Source of the DNA: Dysgonamonadaceae bacterium
GTDB lineage: Bacteria > Bacteroidota > Bacteroidia > Bacteroidales > Azobacteroidaceae
Reading direction: 5' to 3'
DNA length: 64,000 bases
Assembly: GCA_031253625.1 (NCBI GenBank)
Contig: JAIRVZ010000075.1
Span: forward strand, 47,193-111,192
Shown here piece by piece: positions 54,613-64,000 of the stretch. Position 1 is the first letter of the stretch. The number at the start of each line of letters is the position of its first letter. The position numbers and the translations under genes were made by a program. The notes below the pieces were generated by a model, which worked only from the letters and a program-made list of their open reading frames with translations, was not told the DNA's origin and did no database searches.

Positions 54613-56205
54613 TTTCACAGCTTTTTCTATCCTGGCAATTGTTTCTTCTTTGCCTAATATTTCGGTAATATCGAAAATGTGAGGGCCTTTTGATTCTCCG
54701 ACCAAAGCCAACCGGAAAGCGTTCATGATATTACCCAAATGGTATTCTTTTTCAGTAATCCATGCTTTAATGATTTCTTCCGTATTATGCGCTGAAAAAT
54801 CGTTTATGGAAGACAAAATTTCGACAAGTTCGGTGAGTTGAGCGGGAGTTTCGGGTTTCCAACGTTTGGCAACCGTTTTTTCATCGTATACTTCGGGAGC
54901 AATGAAGAAGAAAGATGATTGCTCCCAAAGCTCGTGAATATAATTGATTCGTGCTTTTACCAAGCCGACTATTTTTACTATTTTGTTGAAAAAATCAGAA
55001 TCTTCGTAAGCTTTTTGTGCAATTTCGAGGAAAATAAGATTATCGAAAGTTGGAGCTGTGCCTAAATATGCTATGAAAACCGGTGCGGGTTCTTGATGTG
55101 CAAGTAAATCCAAAAATAATTCGGTCAATTCCACATCAGATTTCATTTGAATGTATTGATGATTAAACCATTCGCCTTTCTTATAATCGAATTTCGCTCC
55201 GCTTTTGCTGCAACGGTTTAAATCAAAAAGAGTTATCAATTCTTCTAAAGATAAGATTTCTTGATCGTTGCCCGGATTCCAGCCCAAAAGAGCAAGGAAA
55301 TTAACTACAGCTTCGGGTAGATACCCGTTTTCACGATAGCCTGAAGATACATCTCCAGTTTTCGGATCTGTCCATTGCAATGGGAAAACCGGAAAACCCA
55401 ATCGGTCGCCATCGCGTTTACTGAGTTTGCCATTTCCTTCAGGTTTCAACAACAAAGGTAAATGGGCAAATTGAGGCATGGTATCTTGCCAGCCAAAACA
55501 ACGATAAAGCAAAACGTGGAGTGGGGCAGAGGGCAACCATTCTTCACCTCTGATTACATGGGTGATTTCCATTAAATGGTCGTCGACAATATTGGCCAAA
55601 TGATAAGTCGGCAGTTGGTCGGCCGATTTATACAATACTTTATCGTCTAAAATAGAAGAATTTACACGCACTTCTCCACGAATCAAATCATGAACAACAA
55701 TTTCTTGATTCGGTTCGATTTTGATTCGCACCACATATTGTTTTCCCGCGTCGATTAGCGATTGTGTTTCTTCTTTTGTTAAAACAAGCGAGTTGGTCAT
55801 TTCCATACGAGTTGACGCATCGTATTGAAAATTAGCTGTTTCTGCTCTTTTAGCCTCCAATTGTTCGGGCGTATCGAAAGCAATATATGCTAATTCCGCA
55901 TTCAACAATTGGTCGACATACTTCTTGTAAATATCTTTTCTTTCGGATTGGCGATAAGGTGCATGCACGCCACCCAAATGAACACCTTCGTCAAATTTTA
56001 TTCCCAACCAATTGAAAGCCTCGATAATATATTCTTCGGCTCCCGGTACAAATCGTTGAGAGTCAGTATCTTCAATTCTTAAAATGAAATCTCCTGCATG
56101 TTTTTTCGCAAAAAGATAATTGTATAAAGCAGTTCTTACTCCACCGATATGTAATGGCCCCGTAGGACTTGGGGCAAAGCGAACCCTCGTTTTTCTTGTT
56201 GACAT
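54598..56205 (-). CDS. gltX: Glutamate--tRNA ligase
   Basis: Charges tRNA-Glu. 535 residues. The class I motif [20 protein letters not shown] is near residue 10 and the KLSKRDGDR (KMSKS equivalent) is near residue 265. [12 protein letters not shown] and [13 protein letters not shown] are typical. Start at 56205 ([14 protein letters not shown]) is chosen; the longer frame is a shadow of the divergent promoter. The last four residues arise from the AATTGTC repeat. Confidence 0.95.
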   Translation of the reverse strand: MSTRKTRVRFAPSPTGPLHIGGVRTALYNYLFAKKHAGDFILRIEDTDSQRFVPGAEEYIIEAFNWLGIKFDEGVHLGGVHAPYRQSERKDIYKKYVDQLLNAELAYIAFDTPEQLEAKRAETANFQYDASTRMEMTNSLVLTKEETQSLIDAGKQYVVRIKIEPNQEIVVHDLIRGEVRVNSSILDDKVLYKSADQLPTYHLANIVDDHLMEITHVIRGEEWLPSAPLHVLLYRCFGWQDTMPQFAHLPLLLKPEGNGKLSKRDGDRLGFPVFPLQWTDPKTGDVSSGYRENGYLPEAVVNFLALLGWNPGNDQEILSLEELITLFDLNRCSKSGAKFDYKKGEWFNHQYIQMKSDVELTELFLDLLAHQEPAPVFIAYLGTAPTFDNLIFLEIAQKAYEDSDFFNKIVKIVGLVKARINYIHELWEQSSFFFIAPEVYDEKTVAKRWKPETPAQLTELVEILSSINDFSAHNTEEIIKAWITEKEYHLGNIMNAFRLALVGESKGPHIFDITEILGKEETIARIEKAVKTIDN

Positions 56206-56234
56206 TCTTTGATATATGATTGTATATTTTTGTG

Positions 56235-56242
56235 CAAAAGTA
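56235..56242 (-). promoter_or_regulatory. -7 promoter box of gltX
   Basis: TACTTTTG followed by CACAAAAA on the minus strand, 29 bp upstream of the gltX ATG. Confidence 0.62.
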
Positions 56243-56290
56243 GGTATTTTAATCTTTTTTTTTACTACTTTTCGGAAAAATTCAGCGCAG

Positions 56291-58330
56291 ATGAAGAAAA
56301 AAATATACAACATCCCGATTTACATCTATTTTGTTGTTATCGCGGTACTTATTGTGATTTTATTTCCACGAGAAGGAAAGTTCAGGTATATGTTTACCGA
56401 AGGAAAACCTTGGAAATATAGTTTATTAACGGCACCTTTCGATTTTCCGATTTTTAAAACCCAATCGGACTTAAAAAGAGAACAAGATAGTATCATACAA
56501 TCTTTCCTGCCTTATTTCTTGTTGGATGAGGCGGTTGCTAAAAATCAAATCGCTAAGTTTAGAAAGGAGCGTGCCAATATGCAAAGTCTAAGCCAAGTTC
56601 ATGCTGCTTACATGGAGAAGAGTTTGCAAATGGTTTACGAACGAGGAATTGTTTCTGTATCGGATTATGAGTTTTTGAAAAATGATTATTTCGAATTTAT
56701 GCTTATCAGAAATAATATTGCCACTCGGAAAAGTGTAAGTGATTTATTCACAGTGCGTTCGGCATATTCCTACATATTGGAAAATCGGCCTTTGAGTATG
56801 GATGCTGACGTTTTGTATACTATTTCGTTAGACGATTTTTTGTCTGAAAACCTGAAATATGATGAAGAAACCTCCAATAAAGTCAAAGACGATTTAATAA
56901 GGCAAATTTCTCCTGCGAGTGGTATGGTACAAGCCGGAGAAAAAATAATTGATAGAGGGGAAATTGTTGATAATCAAACATATAATATTTTATCATCTTT
57001 GCGTCAAGTAACGGAAACACGTTCGGGTGCCGTTCAATGGCAAGGATGGTTGTTAACCGGAGCCTTTATATTGGTGGGAGTTTTCATGACTTTCTTCCTC
57101 CTTTATTTATATTTCTTCCGACAAAAAATATATAAAAATAATAAAGACACATTCTTTTTGTTTACGTTGATAGGTGTATTTACAATACTAACGGAATTAT
57201 GTATCAGTCATCAATTATTTAGTGTATATATCATTCCTTATGCGATTATTCCTATTGTAATCAGAACGTTTTTTGATTCTCGTACTGCTATCATGGCACA
57301 TAATATGACGATTTTGATGTGTTCGCTAATGGCTCCGTTTCCTTTTGAATTTATCATTTTGCAAATTTCTATCAGTTTGGCTGCTGTCTACAGTCTGAGC
57401 AATTTGACTAAACGTTCGCAGTTGATTCGATGTTCGCTTTACATATTGTTGACGTATATTGTTATTTATGTCGGATTAATTCTTTTGCAGGAAGGAGACA
57501 TTGCGAAAATCAACTGGATGATGTTTGTCTATTTTGGAATAAATTTTATACTCCTCATGTTCACCTATTCTTTTATTTATATGATAGAAAGGATATTCGG
57601 TTACATGTCGGACGTAACTTTGGTAGAATTGTCGGATATAAATTCTCCGATGTTGAGAAAATTGTCGGAAATGACTCCCGGAACTTTCCAACATTCGCTT
57701 CAGGTTTCGATTTTGGGTTCAGCCGCTGCCGATAAAGTAGGGGCAAATCCTTTGTTAATCAGAACCGGAGCCTTGTATCACGACATCGGAAAAATAGAAA
57801 ATCCGGCTTATTTTACTGAAAATCAGGTTGGAGATAACAATCCTCATAATCATTTACCTTACGAAAAGAGTGCTGAGATTATCATTAAACATGTTCCGGA
57901 TGGCGTGAAACTTGCTGCGAAATATAACTTGCCGGAAATGTTGGTCGATTTTATTCGTACACATCATGGAACCGGAATAACAAAATATTTTTATAATTCG
58001 TTCCGAAACGAATTTCCGGATGTGCCCATGGATGTTTCCAAGTTTACCTATCCGGGACCTAATCCGAGAACCAAAGAGGAGGCTATACTGATGATGGCTG
58101 ACGCCGTAGAAGCGACATCTCGAAGTTTGAAGGATTATTCCGAGGCATCTATTTCCGAATTAGTGAACCGGATTATTGACACGCAAATTGCCGATGGGCT
58201 TTTAAACGATGCGCCTCTTACGTTCAAACATATCAAAATTATCAAGACTGTTTTTATTGAAAAATTGATCAATATGTTTCATTCGCGCATTAGTTATCCT
58301 GAGTTGGAGAATAAAGAGGAAGAGAAATAA
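56291..58330 (+). CDS. 7TM-HD family phosphohydrolase (PgpH-like)
   Basis: 679 residues; ATG 56291 starts a membrane anchor ([19 protein letters not shown]). A long extracytoplasmic domain (about 35-260) holds [19 protein letters not shown] and [18 protein letters not shown]. Seven membrane segments follow (about 270-450). The cytoplasmic HD domain has [18 protein letters not shown] (H), [16 protein letters not shown] (HD) and IIKHVPDG (H), and later FIRTHHGTG and [15 protein letters not shown]. Relatives hydrolyse c-di-AMP; the same activity is likely but not proven. Divergent from gltX, with a weak TACTTTTCG box at 56266. Confidence 0.92.
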   Translation: MKKKIYNIPIYIYFVVIAVLIVILFPREGKFRYMFTEGKPWKYSLLTAPFDFPIFKTQSDLKREQDSIIQSFLPYFLLDEAVAKNQIAKFRKERANMQSLSQVHAAYMEKSLQMVYERGIVSVSDYEFLKNDYFEFMLIRNNIATRKSVSDLFTVRSAYSYILENRPLSMDADVLYTISLDDFLSENLKYDEETSNKVKDDLIRQISPASGMVQAGEKIIDRGEIVDNQTYNILSSLRQVTETRSGAVQWQGWLLTGAFILVGVFMTFFLLYLYFFRQKIYKNNKDTFFLFTLIGVFTILTELCISHQLFSVYIIPYAIIPIVIRTFFDSRTAIMAHNMTILMCSLMAPFPFEFIILQISISLAAVYSLSNLTKRSQLIRCSLYILLTYIVIYVGLILLQEGDIAKINWMMFVYFGINFILLMFTYSFIYMIERIFGYMSDVTLVELSDINSPMLRKLSEMTPGTFQHSLQVSILGSAAADKVGANPLLIRTGALYHDIGKIENPAYFTENQVGDNNPHNHLPYEKSAEIIIKHVPDGVKLAAKYNLPEMLVDFIRTHHGTGITKYFYNSFRNEFPDVPMDVSKFTYPGPNPRTKEEAILMMADAVEATSRSLKDYSEASISELVNRIIDTQIADGLLNDAPLTFKHIKIIKTVFIEKLINMFHSRISYPELENKEEEK

Positions 58331-58353
58331 AACAGAGCAGTCATTACTCCAAT

Positions 58354-59192
58354 TTATACCGTAACTCTTAAATATTCTTTGGCTAGAATTGTTTCCGGAA
58401 AGATTTCTTTTGCCTCCTGCAACAAGATGTCAGTACTGGGATAGCGAGAAGAAAAATGCCCGATTATCAGCTTTTTTACATGGGCATCTTTGGCAATTTG
58501 GGCGGCTTGTTTGGCTGTTGAGTGTCCGGTTTCTTTAGTGCGATGCAAGTCTTGTTCGCAAAAAGTAGCCTCGTGGTAAAGCAAGTCGACACCTTCTATG
58601 ATGGGTATTATTTGGGGATAATAAGCAGTATCTGCACAATAAGCATATTTTTTCGGACGTTCGGCCGGATGGGTCAGGCGACTATTCGGAATGATTTCTC
58701 CTCTCGAATAAGATGAGGCTGTTTAGGCAATTCTTCAAACAAATAACCGCAAGTAGGTATCTTATGTTTCAGTGGAATGGTATAAACTCTCAACGTTTTA
58801 TCTTCGAAAATCAATTCGTTTTTATTCGGTTTGAACAGATTAAACCGGACGGAATAAGTCATATTGCTGCAAAAATAGTCTAATAGCGGACGAAATATTT
58901 TTTCGATATCCGGTTGCCCGTGAATGACCAATTCGCCTGTTTTTCCCAGTAAGTTTAAGGTTGAAAGTAATCCGGGCAAACCAAAACAATGGTCGCCATG
59001 TGAGTGGGAAATAAAAATATGATTTAACCGGTTGAAATTCAAGTTCATGCTCCGGAACTGCATTTGAGTACCTTCCCCACAGTCGATCATGTACAGCTTA
59101 TTCCTCAAGTTGAGTACTTGCGAACTTGGGAAATGTCGTGTTGTCGGCAAAGCAGAACCACAACCTAATATGTTCAGTTCAAAATGCTCCAT
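58354..59192 (-). pseudogene. rnz: Ribonuclease Z with internal deletion and frameshift
   Basis: Matures tRNA 3' ends in intact form. The N-terminal frame (58674-59192, 172 residues) has the Zn motif ISHSHGDHCFGLPGL (residues 61-75) and ends TCGYLFEELPKQPHLIREE, then a stray SFRIVA and a stop. The C-terminal frame begins about GEIIPNSRLTHPAERPKKYAYCADTAYYP and ends with LIIGHFSSRYP (58354-58584 plus upstream codons). In relatives about 25 residues separate LIRE from the GEIIPNSRL equivalent, so a small out-of-frame deletion is inferred. All metal ligands that can be seen remain. The gene begins immediately after the queE stop. Confidence 0.82.
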
Positions 59193-59780
59193 TCAAGGGA
59201 TGTTTATTAATTTATGCAGTTGGACGCTCAGTCGCCATTCTGGATTTTCCTTAATCAATTTCACACAGTAATTGATATTTTCGGTTGTGATTTGAAAATT
59301 TGATGTAAACACAGGACTCAAAAAGTAGTAATCAGCCTCAGGAAGTTCTTGAATTTCCGGTAATTTATCTTTCGATTTTACCGGTAATCTAATTTCATTG
59401 ACTTTGGGATTGATTCTCTTCACAGCGGCTAAATTATCCCCTTTCGGGCTGCAAACCGTATAATCCAACAATCCGGAAAGTGGTTTCAAACCGTTGCTTT
59501 CTATCGCTTGTTTGTATCCTTTGGATTTGAAAAATAACAATACCTCATCGGTCAGTTGCAGTGTCGGCTCTCCGCCTGTCCAAATAATCCACCGGCAATG
59601 ATATGGAGATATTTCGGATAAAATCTCCTCTAAAGACATATTTTGTCCGGTTTCAAAATCGGTATCGCAAAAATCGCAAGACAAATTACAGCAAGTCAAT
59701 CGAATAAAAATGGATGCCTCTCCCTGTCTGCCGCCTTCTCCTTGTAAAGAATAGAATATTTCGTTTACATTAAGGTTCAT
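59193..59780 (-). CDS. queE: 7-carboxy-7-deazaguanine synthase
   Basis: Radical SAM enzyme of queuosine (preQ0) synthesis. 195 residues; start 59780 gives the family N-terminus MNLNVNEIFYSLQGEG. The cluster motif is CNLSCDFC (CX3CX2C), followed by WTGGEPTLQ and the SAM-binding EIRLPVKSKDK. It overlaps the end of queD by 11 bp. Product goes on to QueC, which is not in the window. Confidence 0.94.
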   Translation of the reverse strand: MNLNVNEIFYSLQGEGGRQGEASIFIRLTCCNLSCDFCDTDFETGQNMSLEEILSEISPYHCRWIIWTGGEPTLQLTDEVLLFFKSKGYKQAIESNGLKPLSGLLDYTVCSPKGDNLAAVKRINPKVNEIRLPVKSKDKLPEIQELPEADYYFLSPVFTSNFQITTENINYCVKLIKENPEWRLSVQLHKLINIP

Positions 59781-60123
59781 AAATGGCACTTGTCTTGGGA
59801 GTTTCGCTGACTTCCACCGCATATAATTCCGGCAATCTTACGAAAAAAATACTAAATAAATAGCGGGCGATATTTTCAGCGGTAGGATGATTGGGGATTA
59901 TATCGTTCAAATGGCGATGGTCTAAAGTCTTATCAATAAATTCCTTGACAAAATCTAACTCTTTGTAATCCATCACGAAACCGAATTCGTTTAATTCTTC
60001 CGAACGCAAATGAATGGTTACCACATAGTTGTGGCCATGTAAGCGAGCGCAAGGATGACCTTCAGGCAACAAATCTAATGTATGAGATGCTGAAAATGTA
60101 AACTGTTTACTTATTTTATACAT
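59770..60123 (-). CDS. queD: 6-carboxy-5,6,7,8-tetrahydropterin synthase
   Basis: Converts 7,8-dihydroneopterin triphosphate to the substrate of QueE. 117 residues. Zn-binding histidines are His14 (FSASHTL), His29 and His31 (CARLHGHNY); Cys25 is the catalytic cysteine. LDHRHLND and VEVSETPKTSA complete the T-fold signature. Its start overlaps the toxin stop by 13 bp, so translation may be coupled with the toxin. Confidence 0.95.
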   Translation of the reverse strand: MYKISKQFTFSASHTLDLLPEGHPCARLHGHNYVVTIHLRSEELNEFGFVMDYKELDFVKEFIDKTLDHRHLNDIIPNHPTAENIARYLFSIFFVRLPELYAVEVSETPKTSAIYEP

Positions 60124-60422
60124 AACTTTTCAGGGTTTTGTGCAGTATGAAATATACGAACGATATTCACATATTTTTCATCAACTGTAAATAATATCTT
60201 ATAACTCCATTTTAGAGCATAACGCATACTTTCAGGAATATCTAAAAATTCTTTGGTGTGTTTTTCCGGAAATAATTTTATCTCATTTACTTTTTGCTTT
60301 ATTCCAGAAACAACATAATCTGCTTTTTCCCTACTTTTTTCTGTTTTCAAAACATAATTAAAAATTTCTCTCAAGTCCGATTTTGATTGTTGAGACCAGC
60401 GAACTAAATAAATATTTACCAC
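60111..60422 (-). CDS. RelE/ParE-family toxin
   Basis: 103 residues, GTG start. The fold pattern fits: YLVRWSQQSKSDLREIFNYVLKT at the N-terminus, IKQKVNEIKLFPEKH, then SYKILFTVDEKYVNIVRIFHTAQNPEKL. In relatives the C-terminal Arg/His pair forms the ribosome-dependent RNase or gyrase-binding site; here Arg and His of VRIFHTAQNP are present. Overlaps its antitoxin by 7 bp and queD by 13 bp. Confidence 0.88.
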   Translation of the reverse strand: MVNIYLVRWSQQSKSDLREIFNYVLKTEKSREKADYVVSGIKQKVNEIKLFPEKHTKEFLDIPESMRYALKWSYKILFTVDEKYVNIVRIFHTAQNPEKLCIK

Positions 60423-60664
60423 GAATCTATTTCTTTTTGTAATTCATTATCTGTTAAGGTTTCTCCATTCTCAATTTGGCGTAATCCGACATTAATTTCT
60501 TCAATGTATTCAGAATAAGTAAGCGGTTTTCCTGAGGTTGTATATACTACAGCCTTTTTGTTGTTATACAAATCTTTTTGCATTCGTTGATATAATTTTT
60601 CTTTGTCAAATTTTGGCAAAAACATTATTTCGCGATAAATGCTATCTACACTTAAATGTTCCAT
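60416..60664 (-). CDS. Antitoxin of the RelE/ParE module
   Basis: 82 residues preceding the toxin, as usual. The N-terminus is helical (VDSIYREIMFLPKFDKEKLYQRMQ) and the C-terminal half is acidic (YIEEINVGLRQIENGETLTDNELQKEIDSW), fitting the toxin-binding tail. The DNA-binding part is not clearly of a named fold. Own promoter box at 60691-60698. Confidence 0.78.
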   Translation of the reverse strand: MEHLSVDSIYREIMFLPKFDKEKLYQRMQKDLYNNKKAVVYTTSGKPLTYSEYIEEINVGLRQIENGETLTDNELQKEIDSW

Positions 60665-60690
60665 ATTCTATTTTAATTTTTATCGACTTA

Positions 60691-60698
60691 CAAAGTTA
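60691..60698 (-). promoter_or_regulatory. -7 promoter box of the toxin-antitoxin operon
   Basis: TAACTTTG followed by TAAG on the minus strand, 26 bp upstream of the antitoxin ATG. Confidence 0.55.
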
Positions 60699-60745
60699 TA
60701 CAAAATTCTTGATTTATCTGAATATTCAAAAAAACAGTAGAGTCA

Positions 60746-63133
60746 TTACTTTCTCAAACCATTCAAAATTTGCTCCAACTGATATTCGTCTTGAACCATC
60801 ACCTGTCGGGCTTTGCTGCCTTCCGATGGACCAACGATTCCGGCAGCCTCCAATTGATCCATTAACCTGCCGGCACGATTATATCCGATGGAGAATTTAC
60901 GTTGAATCAGAGAGGTTGAACCTGATTGATGAATAACAATCAATCGGGCGGCCTCATCAAACATCGGGTCTAAATTGTTCAAATCCACTTCTCCCGGATT
61001 GCTTCCAGTATCTTCTCCCACATATTCAGGCAGATAGAAGGCGGTAGGATAACCTCGTTGTTCTCCGATACATTTTGAAATTCTGTCTACTTCGGGAGTG
61101 TCGACAAAAGCACATTGTACGCGCGTAACATCGCTACCTTGAGAGAATAACAAGTCTCCGCGACCGATTAGCTGATTGGCTCCTGTCATATCTAAGATTG
61201 TGCGCGAGTCGATAGCTGATGTTACCCTGAATGCCACTCGTGCAGGAAAGTTTGCTTTAATCGTACCGGTAATAATGTTGGTTGTCGGGCGCTGTGTCGC
61301 AATAACCATGTGCATGCCTACAGCGCGTGCTTTTTGCGCGATACGGGCGATTGGCAACTCGATTTCTTTTCCGGCTGTCATGATTAAATCTCCGAACTCG
61401 TCGATGACAACAACGATATAAGGCATAAATTTATGACCATTATTCGGATTCAGTCTGCGGTTGATAAATTTTTCGTTGTATTCTTTGATGTTACGAGTTC
61501 CTGCTTTCATCAATAAATCATACCTGTCGTCCATTTCTTTGGTCAGCGAATTCAATGTTTGGGTAACTTTCGTGAAATCGGTGATAATAGGTTTGTCTCC
61601 GTCGGGAAGTTTGGCCAAATAATGTTTTTCAATGGTCGAATAAATACTGAATTCAACCATTTTCGGATCGACCATCACGAACTTCAATTCGGCAGGATGT
61701 TTTTTGTATAGCAGAGATGTAATAATTGCATTTAATCCGACCGATTTACCTTGTCCGGTCGCTCCGGCCACCAGTAAGTGTGGCATTTTGCAAAGGTCGA
61801 ACATAAAAACTTCGTTAGTAATCGTTTTCCCTAAAGCTACCGGCAAATCGTAATTGCTTTCCTGAAATTTTTTGGATGCGATAATAGACTGCATCGAAAC
61901 AATCTGAGACTCTTTGTTCGGAACTTCAATTCCAATAGTTCCTTTTCCAGGCATCGGAGCGATGATACGAATACCTAAAGCGGCCAAACTCATCGCAATA
62001 TCATCTTCCAAATTTTTGATTTTGGTAATGCGGACACCATCTTCCGGAACGATTTCGTAGAGCGTGATTGTTGGCCCCACTGTTGCCCTGATGGATTTGA
62101 TTTTTATTCCGAAATGCTCCAGTGTTTGTGTAATTTTATTTTTGTTGGAATTTTGTTCCGCCATGTCTATTTGGGGATCAGATGTGTCGTATTTTTTAAG
62201 TAAATCGATGGTTGGAAACTTGTAATTCGACAAATCCAAAGTCGGATCATAAACGCCTAACTCTTCCAAATCCCTGTTAAAATCTTCGCTTGTTTCGTTA
62301 TTTTTAGGAAGTTTAGGCGGTATATATCCCGTTTGTCCCGGAATAACAGCATCTTCATCAGCCGGCCGCACAACCACAAACGGCTTATCGTCTTCATCTT
62401 CTTTTTCAACCAAAACCTGAGGTTCCGGATCGGTATAATTGGAAAATTCATCGTCATATTCTTCTTCCTCCTCTTCGTCATCGGTTTTTACAAGAATATT
62501 TTTTCTTTTAGATTTCTTGATGTAACCAAATCCAAATATCTTTCGAATAAATGGAATAGTTGCCGAACTGATAAAAATCATAATGATAATGAATGTTACC
62601 AAAAGAAACAAAAACGCACCGAAAGTTCCCAGATTTTTACTCAATAAGCCGGACAGCATTGCACCATGTTTTCCTCCGATATATACGACGGTATCATTGA
62701 AAAATTTATCCAATAAAAAAGAAAGAGCAACTGAACTCCAAATGGTGGCAGTCGCACATAAGATGAAATTTTTTATCAAAGGAAAATATTTGGCGCGCAT
62801 CAATCTGAAACTGACCATAAAAAGAAAGAGAATCAAAAAGAACGTAGGAATTCCAAACCATTCGTTCATCAACACATTGCTCAAACATGCACCTCTTGTG
62901 CCTGCCCAGTTTTGAATGTCCTGTATGGTTCCAAAATGGAAAATGGAAAGTCCTTCTACTTTGCTCTGGTCGGCAGCACCCGTAAAGAAAAAAGAAATCA
63001 TTGAAACTGTTGCAAACAGTGCAATCATTGCGGTTATCAGCCCAACAATGAAGTGAGTAACTTCGCTTGTGAAAAATCGGAAAATTTTAGGTCTTTTTCC
63101 GTTATTATTTATTGTAGTCTTTCTCTTTGCCAT
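60746..63133 (-). CDS. ftsK: DNA translocase FtsK
   Basis: Coordinates chromosome segregation with division. 795 residues; start 63133 (MAKRKTT). Four membrane segments lie in the first 200 residues (FIVGLITAMIALFATVSMIS, FFLILFLFMVSF, and two more). An acidic linker follows (DDEEEEEEYDDEF). The motor has Walker A VAGATGQGKSVGLN, the Walker B region PYIVVVIDEFGDL and VGMHMVIATQRPTTNIITG. The C-terminal gamma domain (TSLIQRKFSIGYNRAGRLMDQLEAAGIVG) recognises KOPS-like sites. Short box TACATTTG (63149-63156) puts the start almost at the 5' end. Confidence 0.96.
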   Translation of the reverse strand: MAKRKTTINNNGKRPKIFRFFTSEVTHFIVGLITAMIALFATVSMISFFFTGAADQSKVEGLSIFHFGTIQDIQNWAGTRGACLSNVLMNEWFGIPTFFLILFLFMVSFRLMRAKYFPLIKNFILCATATIWSSVALSFLLDKFFNDTVVYIGGKHGAMLSGLLSKNLGTFGAFLFLLVTFIIIMIFISSATIPFIRKIFGFGYIKKSKRKNILVKTDDEEEEEEYDDEFSNYTDPEPQVLVEKEDEDDKPFVVVRPADEDAVIPGQTGYIPPKLPKNNETSEDFNRDLEELGVYDPTLDLSNYKFPTIDLLKKYDTSDPQIDMAEQNSNKNKITQTLEHFGIKIKSIRATVGPTITLYEIVPEDGVRITKIKNLEDDIAMSLAALGIRIIAPMPGKGTIGIEVPNKESQIVSMQSIIASKKFQESNYDLPVALGKTITNEVFMFDLCKMPHLLVAGATGQGKSVGLNAIITSLLYKKHPAELKFVMVDPKMVEFSIYSTIEKHYLAKLPDGDKPIITDFTKVTQTLNSLTKEMDDRYDLLMKAGTRNIKEYNEKFINRRLNPNNGHKFMPYIVVVIDEFGDLIMTAGKEIELPIARIAQKARAVGMHMVIATQRPTTNIITGTIKANFPARVAFRVTSAIDSRTILDMTGANQLIGRGDLLFSQGSDVTRVQCAFVDTPEVDRISKCIGEQRGYPTAFYLPEYVGEDTGSNPGEVDLNNLDPMFDEAARLIVIHQSGSTSLIQRKFSIGYNRAGRLMDQLEAAGIVGPSEGSKARQVMVQDEYQLEQILNGLRK

Positions 63134-63148
63134 ATAAAAATAAAAGTG

Positions 63149-63156
63149 CAAATGTA
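63149..63156 (-). promoter_or_regulatory. -7 promoter box of ftsK
   Basis: TACATTTG on the minus strand, 15 bp upstream of the ATG, predicting a very short leader. Confidence 0.55.
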
Positions 63157-63157
63157 C

Positions 63158-63676
63158 TCAAAAATTTACTCCGAAACTAACGGACAAACCGAATTGAGAA
63201 TACATTTCTACGCTTTTAGTGTTAAATGCATGTTCTCCCCGCAAGAAATAAATCGCCGGAGTTATAAAAACATTGTCGGCAATATAGCATGTGGCACCAA
63301 TTTCAACTTTTCCTCTGTTGTTGAGCCGTCCAAAATCGTAAAAACCTTGATAGAAAACGCCACCATAGACATATTTCCAAAAATAATATTTACATCCGAT
63401 TTCACCCAACAGGTTTTTCTCTACTCTTTTTTGAGCATTACGAGCATAATTATAATCAAAACCTGCAGTAAGTGCTAAATTATCAATCAGAAAGTAATCT
63501 CCTGTTAAACCGAAATTGACATTCACACCGGTATCTTGCCCATCCTCTTTAGTAAAAATTAAATCCAAATTCGATACTCTTGCAGCAATAGCCTTATCTC
63601 CTTGCTGAAAATTTTGTGCATTCAAAACATTCAATCCGGTTATTGAAACAATCGCTAATAAAATCCACTTTTTCAT
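63158..63676 (-). CDS. Small outer-membrane beta-barrel protein
   Basis: 172 residues with a signal peptide (AIVSITGLNVLNAQ). Alternating hydrophobic strands of 8-10 residues are visible (VNVNFGLTGDYFL, LALTAGFDYNYA, GEIGCKYYFWKYVYGGVFYQG, FGLSVSFGVNF), with the aromatic C-terminus of an outer-membrane porin-like barrel. No further identity. Confidence 0.82.
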   Translation of the reverse strand: MKKWILLAIVSITGLNVLNAQNFQQGDKAIAARVSNLDLIFTKEDGQDTGVNVNFGLTGDYFLIDNLALTAGFDYNYARNAQKRVEKNLLGEIGCKYYFWKYVYGGVFYQGFYDFGRLNNRGKVEIGATCYIADNVFITPAIYFLRGEHAFNTKSVEMYSQFGLSVSFGVNF

Positions 63677-63721
63677 TTTCTTAAAATATTAAATTAGTCA
63701 TTCTTTTTTGTTTTGTTTTTG

Positions 63722-63729
63722 CAAAAGTA
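63722..63729 (-). promoter_or_regulatory. -7 promoter box of the small barrel protein gene
   Basis: TACTTTTG followed by CAAAAACA on the minus strand, 45 bp upstream of the ATG. Confidence 0.6.
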
Positions 63730-63771
63730 TGGATTTTTACGATACAACAAAAAAAACTATTTACCTTTGTA

Positions 63772-63779
63772 GTGCATTA
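63772..63779 (+). promoter_or_regulatory. -7 promoter box of pyrB
   Basis: TACCTTTG, 72 bp upstream of the pyrB ATG; the longest predicted leader in the window. No terminator-antiterminator pair is evident in it. Confidence 0.6.
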
Positions 63780-63851
63780 ATTTTTCTGTTTCGTCCTAAT
63801 TTCATATATTTACGCGGATTAAACGATGAGCAGGATAAATAATTTATAAAA

Positions 63852-64000
63852 ATGAAGTCAAATAATTTAGTTTCTATCAGTGATTGTTCTAAAGAAGATA
63901 TTCTAAGGCTGATTGAAAAAGCCGAAATATTCGAGAAAAATCCGAATCGTAAATTACTGCAAGGAAAAGTTTGCGCCACTCTTTTTTTTGAGCCATCCAC
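63852..64000 (+). CDS. pyrB: Aspartate carbamoyltransferase catalytic subunit (3' end outside window)
   Basis: First 50 codons only. [20 protein letters not shown] and [16 protein letters not shown] match the N-terminal carbamoyl-phosphate domain; FFEPST is the start of the FxEPSTRTR binding motif. It performs the first committed step of pyrimidine synthesis. The gene runs beyond the window edge. Confidence 0.9.
   Translation, partial: MKSNNLVSISDCSKEDILRLIEKAEIFEKNPNRKLLQGKVCATLFFEPS

Noticed and set aside
63780..63851. Pyrimidine attenuator in the pyrB leader
   Set aside because: The 72-base leader shows no paired terminator and antiterminator hairpins or PyrR-like site.
63761..64000. Minus-strand open frame of 79 codons at the right edge
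   Set aside because: The plus strand there encodes the clear pyrB N-terminus and its promoter.

Overview
The window comes from a member of the Bacteroidetes, most likely the order Bacteroidales. Four things point there: two tandem SusC/SusD pairs, recurrent TAnnTTTG (-7 type) promoter boxes with weak or absent Shine-Dalgarno sites, type IX secretion (T9SS) style C-terminal sorting domains, and families such as DUF6340, DUF6057, DUF3244, FISUMP and HU-CCDC81/SPOR. Base composition is moderately AT-rich. No tRNA or rRNA gene, CRISPR array, phage or insertion sequence was seen.

Layout. (1) Positions 1-20621 (+) form a long, tightly packed run of hemicellulose genes: a partial GH35-like/DUF5597 enzyme, a sialate O-acetylesterase-type (SASA) esterase, proB-proA, a GH11 xylanase, three GH43 enzymes (one with a T9SS tail), a small secreted unknown, GH9, GH115 alpha-glucuronidase and GH3. 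Together these can debranch, deacetylate and depolymerise glucuronoarabinoxylan. (2) 20627-26139 is a housekeeping block: a DUF6340 lipoprotein, valS, a membrane HU/SPOR protein and rpsP. (3) 26305-39464 is a second polysaccharide-utilisation segment: a GH43 lipoprotein gene divergent from susC-susD-susC-susD and a DUF1735-type surface lipoprotein. The divergent region carries a repeated TTGTNACA motif that may be an operator. (4) 39568-43690 holds a PD40 lipoprotein with a CxxCH motif, a DUF6057 membrane protein and trmB. (5) 43711-52512 is an island of secreted and envelope proteins: a TPR lipoprotein, DUF3244, an unknown lipoprotein, a BACON-FISUMP lipoprotein, an XRE regulator and a large lipase-like T9SS protein split by a frameshift at a 7-A run. 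Two genes here share nearly the same upstream sequence, and two near-identical 49-bp hairpins lie at 46051 and 52548. (6) 52625-64000 is housekeeping: trmD, waaA, gltX, a 7TM-HD phosphohydrolase, a damaged rnz, queE, queD, a RelE-type toxin-antitoxin pair, ftsK, an outer-membrane barrel and the start of pyrB.

How the genes work together. The SusCD pairs, the surface lipoprotein and the lipoprotein or T9SS enzymes would capture and cut xylan at the cell surface. GH115, GH43 and GH3 would finish oligosaccharides to monosaccharides. No HTCS, ECF-sigma or AraC regulator for the xylan genes lies in the window.

The most unusual signals are three. Short dispersed repeats are translated inside or at the ends of real genes (the SASA esterase, valS, waaA, gltX, GH9). 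The T9SS lipase frameshift sits exactly on a correctly phased A-AAA-AAA slip site. The RNase Z gene carries an internal deletion with a frameshift. Starts were moved inward from the longest reading frame where a signal peptide or a conserved N-terminus supports it.
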